Below, one piece after another: positions 1 through 6,905 of a stretch of DNA of 45,796 nt. Every line of letters begins with the position of its first letter. Positions within the stretch are counted from its first letter, which is position 1. Source of the DNA: Cyclobacteriaceae bacterium. Its GTDB lineage: Bacteria > Bacteroidota > Bacteroidia > Cytophagales > Cyclobacteriaceae. The stretch covers positions 1 to 45,796 of the forward strand of contig JAGQYK010000024.1 in assembly GCA_020436125.1 (NCBI GenBank). Reading direction: 5' to 3'. Position numbers and translations under genes: made by a program. The notes under the pieces are model-generated. The model worked only from the letters and a program-made list of their open reading frames with translations. It did not search any database and was not told the DNA's origin.

Positions 1-728
1 ATTGCAAAACCTTTCGCAAAACCATTTACGGTTATAGTTCTATCAAACATACCGGGCAATGATGCAATACTCGTATTGCCACCCGCATAATTGATGTGTT
101 CATATATTTCATCAGCAATAATCAAAAGGTTCTCATGCTTCAACACAACCTTTGATATCGCTTCCAATTCGTCTTTAGAAAAAACAGAACCGGTTGGATT
201 GCATGGCGATGAAAAAATAATTGCCCTGGTCTTGGGGGTAATTGCTTGTTCTACCTGCTCAGCAGTCACTTTAAAATCGTTCTCCAGAGAACCCTTTACA
301 ATTACGGGTGTCGCCTCCGCAAGACGAACCAGTGCATCATAGCTTACCCAATACGGAGAAAAAACGATCACTTCATCTCCTGGATTAAGCAGCGCTATCA
401 TAATGTTGGCTATCGATTGTTTTGCCCCATTGGACACCACAACATTCTCAGCCTTATAAGGTACTTTGTTTTCAGTTGTATACTTAGCTGCGATTGCCTC
501 TTTCAGGTCAGGATATCCGGCTACGGGAGGGTACGCAAAATACTTTCCGTCATCAATTGCCTGTTTGGCAGCATCACACACATGCTGGGGAGTTTTAAAG
601 TCAGGCTCACCTAAGCTAAGGCTGATTACGTCAATCCCTCTTGACTTGTATTCTCTCGCCTTTGCGGCCATTGCCAGTGTTGCAGATTCTTCAATTGCTT
701 CAATACGGTCGGAAAGTGTTTCTTTCAT
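1..728 (-). CDS. Pyridoxal-phosphate aspartate aminotransferase, C-terminus cut by window edge
   Basis: Fold-type I aminotransferase, most likely an aspartate aminotransferase that moves an amino group between aspartate and 2-oxoglutarate in the cytoplasm. The first 242 residues are visible from ATG at 728. They include the N-terminal SLGEPDF motif, YPPVAGYPDLKEAIA, the substrate-binding NPTG segment, and a DEIYEH segment. The PLP-linking lysine lies in NGFAKGFA, at residue 239 (positions 12-14), just inside the window edge. The last 150 or so residues lie outside. It sits 114 bp downstream of recR on the same strand. The family is clear; other class I/II aminotransferases of this subgroup have overlapping substrates, so the exact substrate is an inference. 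Confidence 0.9.
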   Translation of the reverse strand, partial: MKETLSDRIEAIEESATLAMAAKAREYKSRGIDVISLSLGEPDFKTPQHVCDAAKQAIDDGKYFAYPPVAGYPDLKEAIAAKYTTENKVPYKAENVVVSNGAKQSIANIMIALLNPGDEVIVFSPYWVSYDALVRLAEATPVIVKGSLENDFKVTAEQVEQAITPKTRAIIFSSPCNPTGSVFSKDELEAISKVVLKHENLLIIADEIYEHINYAGGNTSIASLPGMFDRTITVNGFAKGFA

Positions 729-842
729 AGTTATCAGTTTCAAAAATATTCACGCAAAGAAAATCATATAAATCAAGAAGGGAAAACAATGATTTGACTT
801 ATTACAAATCAAAACCCTCGTATTTTGACCCAAGTAGAGATG

Positions 843-1451
843 TTAATTAAACAGCGTCCTCCCAAGAATACTGCGGCCTAGGGTAATCTCATCGGCATAC
901 TCCAGATCACCGCCAATAGGAATGCCTCGCGCTATAGAGCTAAGCTTTATCGAAAACTCCTTCAGTCTTTTGCTGATATAAAAGGCTGTAGTGTCACCTT
1001 CCATGGTAGGACTTAGTGCAAGAATTACTTCCTTCACCTCTGATCCTGGTTGGGAAACTCGTTGCAATAGTGTTTCGATCTTCAACTCAGAAGGCCCTTT
1101 TCCATTCATAGGAGATATTACGCCTCCCAGCACATGATATAATCCGGAATATTGAGACGTATTTTCGATAGCCAATACATCCACCGTTTCTTCTACAATA
1201 CATAGAATGCTTCTATCCCTTCGGTGACTCCTGCAAATTGAACATTCTTCTTCATCAGAAATATTATGACAATGCTTGCAGAAGACAATATTAGACCGAA
1301 GCTTATTAAGGGACTCAGTGAGTGCATAGGTACTTACCTCTTTTTCCTTAATCAGATGAAGCACTAATCTTAACGCAGTTTTCTTCCCTATTCCTGGTAG
1401 TTTGGACACTTCGTTTACAGCTTCCTCAATAAGCTTGGAGGGATATTCCAT
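843..1451 (-). CDS. recR: Recombination mediator RecR
   Basis: RecR acts with RecO to load RecA onto single-stranded gaps in the RecF pathway. The 202-residue length is normal for the family. The order is an N-terminal helix-hairpin-helix (LPGIGKKTALRLVLHL, about residues 18-33), a four-cysteine zinc finger (CKHCHNISDEEECSIC, about 58-73), then a Toprim domain (ILCIVEETVDVLAIE onward), ending in a region with the family-typical ARGIPIGGDLEYADE. It lies 12 bp downstream of clpS on the same strand, so the two are probably co-transcribed. The identification is secure. Confidence 0.96.
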   Translation of the reverse strand: MEYPSKLIEEAVNEVSKLPGIGKKTALRLVLHLIKEKEVSTYALTESLNKLRSNIVFCKHCHNISDEEECSICRSHRRDRSILCIVEETVDVLAIENTSQYSGLYHVLGGVISPMNGKGPSELKIETLLQRVSQPGSEVKEVILALSPTMEGDTTAFYISKRLKEFSIKLSSIARGIPIGGDLEYADEITLGRSILGRTLFN

Positions 1452-1463
1452 GTTTAAAAGCTG

Positions 1464-1763
1464 CTAAAGTATTTTTGCGTCAATCCCTTTTTCACATATC
1501 GCCTGACGCATAGGTTGTAGTTCTTCAAAGGATCCGTTCTTTACGGTACATTTACCTCGATGATGAATAATCCAGGTACACTGTTCTGCTTGTTCTGGTG
1601 TGTGCTTGCAAACGTTAATCAAAGTTTGAATAACATGCTCAAAGGTGTTGAAGTCATCATTAAAAACCACAAGGTCTTTCGAGTCTGTAGTCTCAATGGA
1701 TTCGAGAACCTCAACAAGTTCCTGTTCCTGATCCGACATTTTCATAACCTCTTTGTTCAACAA
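1464..1763 (-). CDS. clpS: ClpS adaptor of the Clp protease
   Basis: ClpS delivers N-end-rule substrates to ClpA/ClpC-type unfoldases. The family core is visible: VVFNDDFNTFEHVIQTL, where the NDD segment belongs to the substrate pocket, followed by the EQAEQCTWIIHHRGKCTV helix and strand. The start is uncertain. ATG at 1763 gives 99 residues with MLNKEVMKMSDQ, and ATG at 1739 gives 91 residues starting MSDQEQEL. A Bacteroidota-type -7 box (TACTTTTG, minus strand 1797-1790) lies just upstream. The unfoldase gene clpC is at the other end of this window (43441 onward), so the partners are not in one operon. Confidence 0.93.
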   Translation of the reverse strand: MLNKEVMKMSDQEQELVEVLESIETTDSKDLVVFNDDFNTFEHVIQTLINVCKHTPEQAEQCTWIIHHRGKCTVKNGSFEELQPMRQAICEKGIDAKIL

Positions 1764-1789
1764 TCCACTCTGTTTTCAACTTCCTGTTT

Positions 1790-1797
1790 CAAAAGTA
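1790..1797 (-). promoter_or_regulatory. Candidate -7 promoter element for clpS-recR
   Basis: Read on the minus strand this is TACTTTTG, an exact match to the Bacteroidota TAnnTTTG box, 26 bases before the upstream clpS ATG. I see no TTTG at the usual 19-base spacing, so this rests on one box only. Confidence 0.35.
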
Positions 1798-1833
1798 AAA
1801 AAAAATAACAAGTTTTATCGCTTACATCTTGCT

Positions 1834-3288
1834 ATGAGCCCCACACTAGTACTATTAATACTCCTTGGCTATTTCGCTGTTTTGATAGTAATATCAATAG
1901 TTACCTCTAAAGGAGCCACATCCGATACATTCTTTACTGCCAACAGACAATCTCCATGGTATTTGGTGGCCTATGGCATGATTGGAGCATCACTTTCCGG
2001 AGTTACTTTTATTTCCGTACCAGCTAGCGTCAACAATACCGCTTTCTCCTACTTTCAAGTGGTATTGGGGTATGTAATTGGTTATTGGGTTATTATTGGT
2101 GTCTTACTTCCATTATACTATCGACTTAACCTGATCTCTATCTACTCTTTCTTTGAAGATCGATTTGATCGTATTTCTTATAAAACAGGCTCCTTCTTTT
2201 TCCTTCTTTCTCGCTCAGTAGGTTCTTCACTCAGACTTTTTCTGGCAGCCTCAGTATTGCAATTGTTTCTTTTCGATGCATGGGACATACCCTTTTTCGT
2301 TACCGTGGTCATTACCATTTTCTTTATTTGGATTTATACTTTCAAAGGAGGTATAAAAACAATCGTATGGACAGATACATTTCAAACCACATTCCTTATA
2401 CTGGCGGTTGTTATTTCTGTGATCCTTATCGCACAAAGAATGGAGTTAAGCTTTGGCGGCCTTCTATCGTTAGTATTTGAAAGTGACTATTCCCGTATTT
2501 TCTTTTTTGATGATCCAAACAGTAAGCTCTTCTTCCCTAAACAATTTTTTGGAGGTGCTTTTATTGCCCTCACCATGACAGGAATGGATCAGGACCTGAT
2601 GCAAAAAAATCTCACATGCAAAAACTTGAAGGAAGCGCAGAAGAACATGTTTTGGCTAAGCAGCACACTCGTTGTGGTGAATCTTCTCTTCTTGGTGCTT
2701 GGTGCTTTACTTTATCTCTATAGCGCTGAATTTAACATTCAATTGCCAGCGGTTAGTGATGAGCTCTTCCCAATGTTGGCTTTTCACGAATTTGGGTTAT
2801 TGGCAGCAGTGCTCTTTTTGTTAGGTATCACTGCTTCTACCTATGCCAGTTCTGACTCTGCCCTTGCCGCTTTAACCACTTCTTTTTGTATCGATTTTCT
2901 AGATTTCAAAAACAAACCTGAAGTAGTAAAGCAAAAGCAAAAGAACATCGTCCATGTCGGATTTTCCATCCTCTTTCTCATCATCATATTAATTTTTAAA
3001 GAGATCAACGAGCGCTCCCTTATTGATGCGGTATTGATGGCTGCTACATATACCTACGGTCCACTGCTGGGTCTTTTTGCATTTGGTATTTTCAGTAAGC
3101 GAAAAGTTGAGGGGAAGCTTGTTCCTGTAGTTTGTTTACTTGCCCCGCTACTTTGCTATCTCTTGGTCGTGAACGCACCTCAAATGCTCAATGGCTATCA
3201 GGTAGGTTATGAAAATTTAATCATTAATGGCCTGCTCACTTATTTTGGTTTGTTCTTAATCAGCAAAAAAGAAAAGGCCACTCAATGA
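1834..3288 (+). CDS. Sodium:solute symporter family permease
   Basis: A member of the SSS family (LeuT fold, the PutP/SGLT group), which imports small solutes with sodium across the inner membrane. From ATG at 1834 it is 484 residues with about 13 hydrophobic segments. TM1 has LLILLGYFAVLIVISI, TM2 has the conserved GMIGASLSGVTFISVPAS, and a central segment has TFKGGIKTIVWTDTFQ, close to the family signature. An in-frame ATG at 1753 would overlap clpS and add a hydrophilic stretch absent from the family, so I prefer 1834. The stop codon lies inside the terminator hairpin at 3274-3296. The substrate cannot be read from the sequence. Confidence 0.9.
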   Translation: MSPTLVLLILLGYFAVLIVISIVTSKGATSDTFFTANRQSPWYLVAYGMIGASLSGVTFISVPASVNNTAFSYFQVVLGYVIGYWVIIGVLLPLYYRLNLISIYSFFEDRFDRISYKTGSFFFLLSRSVGSSLRLFLAASVLQLFLFDAWDIPFFVTVVITIFFIWIYTFKGGIKTIVWTDTFQTTFLILAVVISVILIAQRMELSFGGLLSLVFESDYSRIFFFDDPNSKLFFPKQFFGGAFIALTMTGMDQDLMQKNLTCKNLKEAQKNMFWLSSTLVVVNLLFLVLGALLYLYSAEFNIQLPAVSDELFPMLAFHEFGLLAAVLFLLGITASTYASSDSALAALTTSFCIDFLDFKNKPEVVKQKQKNIVHVGFSILFLIIILIFKEINERSLIDAVLMAATYTYGPLLGLFAFGIFSKRKVEGKLVPVVCLLAPLLCYLLVVNAPQMLNGYQVGYENLIINGLLTYFGLFLISKKEKATQ

Positions 3289-3296
3289 GCGGCCTT
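3274..3296. terminator. Bidirectional terminator hairpin between convergent genes
   Basis: AAGGCC (3274-3279) pairs with GGCCTT (3291-3296), and inner CTC pairs with GAG. A-rich sequence on one side and T-rich on the other suit use from both strands. The symporter stop codon TGA (3286-3288) is inside the hairpin. A diverged copy lies at 4001-4024. Confidence 0.7.
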
Positions 3297-3320
3297 CTAG
3301 ATTAAACCAACCGACACCAA

Positions 3321-3650
3321 TTATCTAACAACTTGACTTAAGATGAGTTCTTTATTGAAGGTAAACTCTTCGATCTCAGCACCATCTTTTACTACCTGAA
3401 TGGTATAGGATCCGAATTTTACTTTATCAAAATCGATCACCATTTTTTTCTTTTTGATGGTCATGGTTGTAACCACTTCTCCAGTTGAGTAGGTAACGAT
3501 AACCTCCCCGCCAAATAAGTCTTTGTTAATCTTCATTACAAAATGATCTTGTTGACTGGATTCCACCACAGCTATTGAATCGGGAGCAGCGGCAAAAAGG
3601 TTAGCTGAAATAGAGAAGAAAGAGATAAGGATGATGCTAAGCGTTTTCAT
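3321..3650 (-). CDS. Small secreted beta-rich protein, copy A
   Basis: A 109-residue protein I cannot assign to a named family. The first 20 residues form a signal peptide (MKTLSIILISFFSISANLFA), so the mature protein of about 88 residues should be exported. The rest is predicted strand-rich: a VMKINKDLFGGEVIVTY segment, a lysine cluster (TIKKKKMVIDFDKV), and the ending FNKELILSQVVR. The layout resembles short C-terminal beta-sandwich or secretion-tail domains of Bacteroidota, but here it stands alone. The neighbour at 4050-4379 is a paralogue of the same length with identical last nine residues. A TCCCA-N3-TGGGA palindrome lies 115 bases upstream. Confidence 0.8.
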   Translation of the reverse strand: MKTLSIILISFFSISANLFAAAPDSIAVVESSQQDHFVMKINKDLFGGEVIVTYSTGEVVTTMTIKKKKMVIDFDKVKFGSYTIQVVKDGAEIEEFTFNKELILSQVVR

Positions 3651-3764
3651 TTTTTTATCGTTTATGTTTTTTATTCTATTTTTTGATTACACATATACGA
3701 ATGCCGTGCCATCAGCAAAAACAGCTTAAAAAGGCTAAAAAGTAGGTTATAGTAGTAGAATTAG

Positions 3765-3777
3765 TCCCAATTTGGGA
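3765..3777. promoter_or_regulatory. Palindrome TCCCAATTTGGGA upstream of copy A
   Basis: A 13-base perfect palindrome around a central T. A further TCCCAA half-site is at 3785-3790. The same TCCCA-N3-TGGGA layout occurs at 4494-4506 and 34528-34540, each upstream of a minus-strand gene, which suggests a shared regulator. Confidence 0.5.
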
Positions 3778-4000
3778 ATGAGTATCCCAATTAAGACTAT
3801 CTTGGCCCTGACATGGCTTCAAAAAATAGATAGGGTATGCTGTAAATAGAGCTAAAAGAGGAAACCTTGTTCCTGCAGCTTGTTCAGCCTAGCCTACATT
3901 ACCTTGTTTGGTGTGCCCTCAGATACGCTAAGCCATCATGGGATACAAAATCTAATCAAGCAGCTTGGCTGATTTGGTCTACTCTTATTAAAACAAAGAA

Positions 4001-4024
4001 AAAGGCCACTCAATGAGCAGCCTT
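4001..4024. terminator. Duplicated terminator hairpin
   Basis: AAAGGC (4001-4006) pairs with GCCTTT (4019-4024), with an inner CTC/GAG. It is the copy-B equivalent of 3274-3296 and follows the stop codon of the small secreted gene on the minus strand. Confidence 0.6.
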
Positions 4025-4049
4025 TGAGATTAAACCAACCGACAACCAA

Positions 4050-4379
4050 TTACCTAACAACTTGGCTTAAGATGAGTTCTTTATTGTAGTTGAATTCTGC
4101 TAATTCAGCGCCTTCTTTTACTACTTTAATTTTATAGGCTCCAAAGTTTACCTTATCAAAATCGATAATCATTCTTTTTCTTTTGATGGTGCTTTTTGAT
4201 ACCTCCGCACCATCTGAATCTAATACCACTACCTGACCACCTACTTGCTCTTTGTTAAATTTCAAAACCATCACATCTACTCGTTTTGAATCAGCTATCT
4301 CAACTGAATCTGGGTTTGAAGCAAATAGGCTAGCCGTAAAAGAGAAGAAAGAGATAAGGATGATGCTAAGCGTTTTCAT
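4050..4379 (-). CDS. Small secreted beta-rich protein, copy B
   Basis: Paralogue of the protein at 3321-3650, the same 109 residues. I start it at ATG 4379 (MKTLSIILISFFSFTASLFA, a signal peptide). A longer reading from 4457 would add 26 residues translated from the copied upstream region and is unlikely. The signal peptide and C-terminus (FNKELILSQVVR) are nearly identical to copy A. The middle has diverged (DSVEIADSKRVDVMVLKF), with charge and acid changes, so the two copies may bind different partners or one may be relaxing. Function unknown. Confidence 0.8.
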   Translation of the reverse strand: MKTLSIILISFFSFTASLFASNPDSVEIADSKRVDVMVLKFNKEQVGGQVVVLDSDGAEVSKSTIKRKRMIIDFDKVNFGAYKIKVVKEGAELAEFNYNKELILSQVVR

Positions 4380-4493
4380 TTTTTTATCGTTTATGTTTTT
4401 TATTCTATTTTTTGAATACACATATACGAATGGCATGCCACCACAGAAAACAGCCAAAAAATGCTAAAAAGAGAGATTTATCATTGGAAACAA

Positions 4494-4506
4494 TCCCAAT
4501 ATGGGA
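4494..4506. promoter_or_regulatory. Palindrome TCCCAATATGGGA upstream of copy B
   Basis: Same layout and same 115-base distance from the start codon as the site at 3765-3777, with the central bases changed but both TCCCA/TGGGA arms kept. Confidence 0.5.
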
Positions 4507-4524
4507 AAGTGGTTCCCGGCATGA

Positions 4525-4866
4525 CTACTCCAGTTCCAAATAGGGATCCCAAAAGATCTTAGAAAAATCAACTATGGTATCATTTTTCACCTTCAAACCC
4601 TCTCTTTCAAGTCGGTATTGCATAGTTGTAGGTGTTTTGAAGTGAAATCTTCCGGTAAGTTGCCCGTTTCTGTTTACCACCCTGTGGGCCGGTATGGTTT
4701 TATCGTTGTGAGCTGCATTCATTGCCCACCCCACCATCCGAGCACTCATCTTAGTACCTAGATAAGTAGCGATGGCTCCATAGCTAGTAGCTCGACCCTT
4801 TGGGATCAATCTCACCACATCGTAAACGTCATTAAAAAAATTATACGCTTTCTCTTTTTTGGCCAT
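4525..4866 (-). CDS. Alkyltransferase-like protein (ATL), no catalytic cysteine
   Basis: A 113-residue protein matching the DNA-binding domain of O6-alkylguanine-DNA alkyltransferase. Visible are KGRATSYGAIA (Tyr29, the base-flipping tyrosine), SARMVGWAM (Arg43, the arginine finger) and PAHRVV, where the methyl-accepting cysteine of PCHRV is Ala60. ATL proteins bind O6-alkylguanine and flag it for nucleotide excision repair rather than repairing it. The Cys-to-Ala change together with the short length fits the ATL group, so it should not be annotated as an active methyltransferase. It stands alone between the duplicated genes and a divergent secreted-protein gene. Confidence 0.9.
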   Translation of the reverse strand: MAKKEKAYNFFNDVYDVVRLIPKGRATSYGAIATYLGTKMSARMVGWAMNAAHNDKTIPAHRVVNRNGQLTGRFHFKTPTTMQYRLEREGLKVKNDTIVDFSKIFWDPYLELE

Positions 4867-4933
4867 ATCTACCAGTAATCAAATTGATAGCCTGAAATTA
4901 ATAGTTATTGACGCATTGGAATACTTGAGGCCT

Positions 4934-4941
4934 TAAATTTG
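4934..4941 (+). promoter_or_regulatory. Candidate -7 box for the gene at 4957
   Basis: TAAATTTG matches TAnnTTTG, 15 bases before the ATG. The nearest upstream TTG sequences are at poor spacing (15 and 23 bases), so support is partial. Confidence 0.35.
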
Positions 4942-4956
4942 CTCAGATTCTAAACT

Positions 4957-6480
4957 ATGAAGAGAGTAATTATTTTAGTCTTTGTTTGTTTTACCAATCT
5001 GGCGTTATCACAAGACCTCGTTTTTCCCTTCCAGTATGGATGGAACATCTTAACAGAGGGTGATGAGTTAAAATTTAAACTAGCCGTTAAAGATTCTGTT
5101 CCCCCAAGATTTTTTAGTCTGGACGGTTTTGAATCCACAGGAATACAATTTGATACATTGGGAAACTTCTATTGGCAACCGGCATATGATTTAGTGGATA
5201 GACTTGAAAAGCAAAAAGACTTCAATGTAATCTTTGAAGTATCCATGGAGGACGGAAGAAAAGCTCGTTCTGCTATTACTTTTACAGTTCTCCATAAAAA
5301 CAGGCCACCATCTATTGAAGAACTGCCAGTGGTATACGTTAAGATGGCATCAAGCAATAGTTATCAAATACCTGCAGAATACATCAGGGACCTTGATGGA
5401 GATCCAATTACGTTTAGGCCCGTGCAAGAAAAAATGCCCCAAGGTGCTAATCTCAGTTCGCTTGGTTTGTTTACATGGACTCCATCAAAAAGTCAATTTT
5501 ATGCATTAAGGGACAAACCTCTTACCATTGAGTTTTTTGTTGAAGATCAACCTGACAAGGCCTCCAGTTTAGGAAAACTAAAAATTGCCCAAACACAAAT
5601 GGATCTACCACCCGAATTATTGATTGTTCCTGGTGACAGCAGCATAACAGTTTCTGAAAATGAATTAGTCAATCTTAAAATATATGTCTCTGACCCCAAC
5701 GGAGACGATAACGTGGCAGAGGTTGGATTTGTGTGCTCCGACCCACAGGTGCCAAAGACGAGCTTTAAAGAAAATACGAAAGTACAATCTGAATTTATAT
5801 GGAAGCCTGGATATGAATTTGTGGAGGAATCTGAAGTTACTAAAGAGGTTGACTTTACCTTTTATGCAATTGATAATGCCAACAATCGAACCCAACGTAA
5901 GGTAAGAGTGACCGTAAAGGATGCAGAGAATATTGACGAGAAGGATAAGCTTTCTTACATCAAGTATCGAAATTCACTTATTCAGGCAAAAGGGCTCATT
6001 GACATTTTGGATGATAACCACGAAACCCTTTCCAAAGCATATAAAAAAGCCAAAAAAGGCAAGAAAAATAGAGCCCTGATCAACGCCTCTTTGGGCGCTA
6101 CTACCGGTCTCTCGCCTGTTATACTTTCTACAGACCCATCAAAGGTAGTCTCTGCCATTGGCGGCACTACCGTACTTACATTAGGTACACTTGAAGCTAC
6201 TGAGCTATTAGGAAAGTCGAAAAACGACATTTTAGAAAAAATGAAGGTCAATGTGGAGATAAGAAATCAGCTTCAGGTGGCAGGGGACAATTTTGCGAGA
6301 AAATATGCCCTGAAATCAAGCAGGAGAAACCAGGAATTTGATATTGATCGGGATAAGCTCCTTCCTATTATCAATAACCAAAAATTAGTGATATTAGAGA
6401 TAGATGCTAGCAAACCCAGCTACAAAGACTACTCAGATAAGGACCTCAAGAAAACCTTTCCGGATTTTAGCAGTGAGTAA
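4957..6480 (+). CDS. Secreted Ig/cadherin-like repeat protein, function unknown
   Basis: A 507-residue exported protein. It has a signal peptide (MKRVIILVFVCFTNLALS, cut near residue 19). Three beta-sandwich-like units follow, at roughly 30-115, 118-215 and 220-325. The second and third carry calcium-site-like acidic loops (RDLDGDPITF and VSDPNGDDNVAEV), and each of the first two ends in a FxWxP turn (NFYWQP, LFTWTP), typical of cadherin-like/putative-Ig repeats. The C-terminal third (about 335-507) is helical and lysine-rich, with a glycine/threonine-rich hydrophobic stretch (about 373-420) that may contact a membrane. No anchor or sorting domain is seen at the end. I do not recognise a named family. 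Confidence 0.8.
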   Translation: MKRVIILVFVCFTNLALSQDLVFPFQYGWNILTEGDELKFKLAVKDSVPPRFFSLDGFESTGIQFDTLGNFYWQPAYDLVDRLEKQKDFNVIFEVSMEDGRKARSAITFTVLHKNRPPSIEELPVVYVKMASSNSYQIPAEYIRDLDGDPITFRPVQEKMPQGANLSSLGLFTWTPSKSQFYALRDKPLTIEFFVEDQPDKASSLGKLKIAQTQMDLPPELLIVPGDSSITVSENELVNLKIYVSDPNGDDNVAEVGFVCSDPQVPKTSFKENTKVQSEFIWKPGYEFVEESEVTKEVDFTFYAIDNANNRTQRKVRVTVKDAENIDEKDKLSYIKYRNSLIQAKGLIDILDDNHETLSKAYKKAKKGKKNRALINASLGATTGLSPVILSTDPSKVVSAIGGTTVLTLGTLEATELLGKSKNDILEKMKVNVEIRNQLQVAGDNFARKYALKSSRRNQEFDIDRDKLLPIINNQKLVILEIDASKPSYKDYSDKDLKKTFPDFSSE

Positions 6481-6491
6481 TGTGTCACTCC

Positions 6492-6522
6492 TTTGGTGAA
6501 AACGAATTATCAATTACTTTTG
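6492..6522 (+). promoter_or_regulatory. Promoter of tRNA-Ser
   Basis: TTTG (6492-6495), a 19-base spacer, then TACTTTTG (6515-6522). This is an exact match to the Bacteroidota housekeeping promoter TTTG-N19-TAnnTTTG. The tRNA begins 47 bases after the -7 box. Confidence 0.75.
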
Positions 6523-6568
6523 CCGTCCGATCGCGCTAGGGTCAGGAATCTGATCTTGGTGCACTTAC

Positions 6569-6653
6569 AGAGGAGTGGCAGAGCGGTCGAATGCGGCGGT
6601 CTTGAAAACCGTTGAACCGCAAGGTTCCGGGGGTTCGAATCCCTCCTCCTCTG
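6569..6653 (+). tRNA. tRNA-Ser (anticodon UGA)
   Basis: 85 bases that fold as a class II tRNA: a 7-bp acceptor (AGAGGAG with CTCCTCT, discriminator G6653), an anticodon arm GCGGT-CTTGAAA-ACCGT with anticodon TGA, a long variable arm (TGAACCGCAAGGTTC) and a T arm with GTTCGAAT. It is the insertion site of the mobile element: the last 12 bases of the gene plus CA (6642-6655) recur at 33944-33957. Confidence 0.95.
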
Positions 6654-6655
6654 CA
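6642..6655 (+). repeat. Left attachment site core (att)
   Basis: CCTCCTCCTCTGCA, the 3' end of tRNA-Ser plus CA, is repeated exactly at 33944-33957 in the same orientation. Extended to 25 bases (from GGGTTC), the two ends differ at 4 positions. Confidence 0.8.
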
Positions 6656-6676
6656 AACATCAGTACAAGAAATGTC

Positions 6677-6710
6677 AAAAGCCTGCAAACTAAATGATTT
6701 GCGGGCTTTT
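6677..6710 (+). terminator. Terminator just inside the left end
   Basis: AAAAGCCTGCAAA (6677-6689) pairs with TTTGCGGGCTTTT (6698-6710), loop CTAAATGA, followed by more T. It lies 24 bases past the tRNA, inside the element, and probably now serves the tRNA transcript. Confidence 0.75.
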
Positions 6711-6753
6711 TACTTTTTAGGACATGCCAAAACATTCATCAAATAGAGAGTTT

Positions 6754-6774
6754 TTGGTGAGTGATCTGGTGAGT
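6754..6774 (+). repeat. End repeat, left copy (candidate integrase or Xis arm site)
   Basis: TTGGTGAGT-N3-CTGGTGAGT with two GGTGAGT words 12 bases apart. The same pair with the same 12-base phasing occurs at 33863-33883 near the right end. On the left, an inverted copy ACTCACCAG (6796-6804) follows. Confidence 0.6.
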
Positions 6775-6905
6775 CATTGAAAAATGCAAAAAAGTACTCA
6801 CCAGATTTCTCATAACGAATTGAATTTCAACTGGTTCAAGCAATGAACATCTTGAAAAATAGGTGGCTGCATTCATAAATTTATTAATGCTTAAACACCA
6901 TCGAG

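Larger units (their letters stand above)
3252..3790. repeat. Tandem duplication, copy A
   Basis: Runs from the tail of the symporter gene through the terminator, the small secreted gene and its upstream region. The same order and flanks recur at 3978-4520. Near-identical stretches include the terminator, the signal-peptide coding part, the run TTTTTTTATCGTTTATG just upstream of the start codon, and the ACACATATACGAATG segment. The edges are approximate. Confidence 0.8.
3651..4049. other. Intergenic region between the duplicated genes, with a symporter-tail remnant
   Basis: No gene seen. The left part is the upstream region of copy A, including the palindrome at 3765-3777. Around 3978-4013 a sequence resembling the last 35 bases of the symporter gene (3252-3288) reappears, including its stop codon and terminator, with no upstream coding part. 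This marks the junction of the tandem duplication. The middle (about 3800-3975) holds nothing I recognise. Confidence 0.6.
3978..4520. repeat. Tandem duplication, copy B
   Basis: Diverged second copy of the unit at 3252-3790. It includes a symporter-tail fragment, the terminator, the second small secreted gene and the palindrome at 4494-4506. Confidence 0.8.

Noticed and set aside
1753-1833. Longer start for the symporter
   Set aside because: Overlaps clpS and its likely promoter; the family begins with the first membrane helix, which fits ATG 1834.
4380-4457. 26-residue N-terminal extension of the second small secreted protein
   Set aside because: It would be translated from the copied upstream region; copy A has no such frame and the signal peptide starts at 4379.
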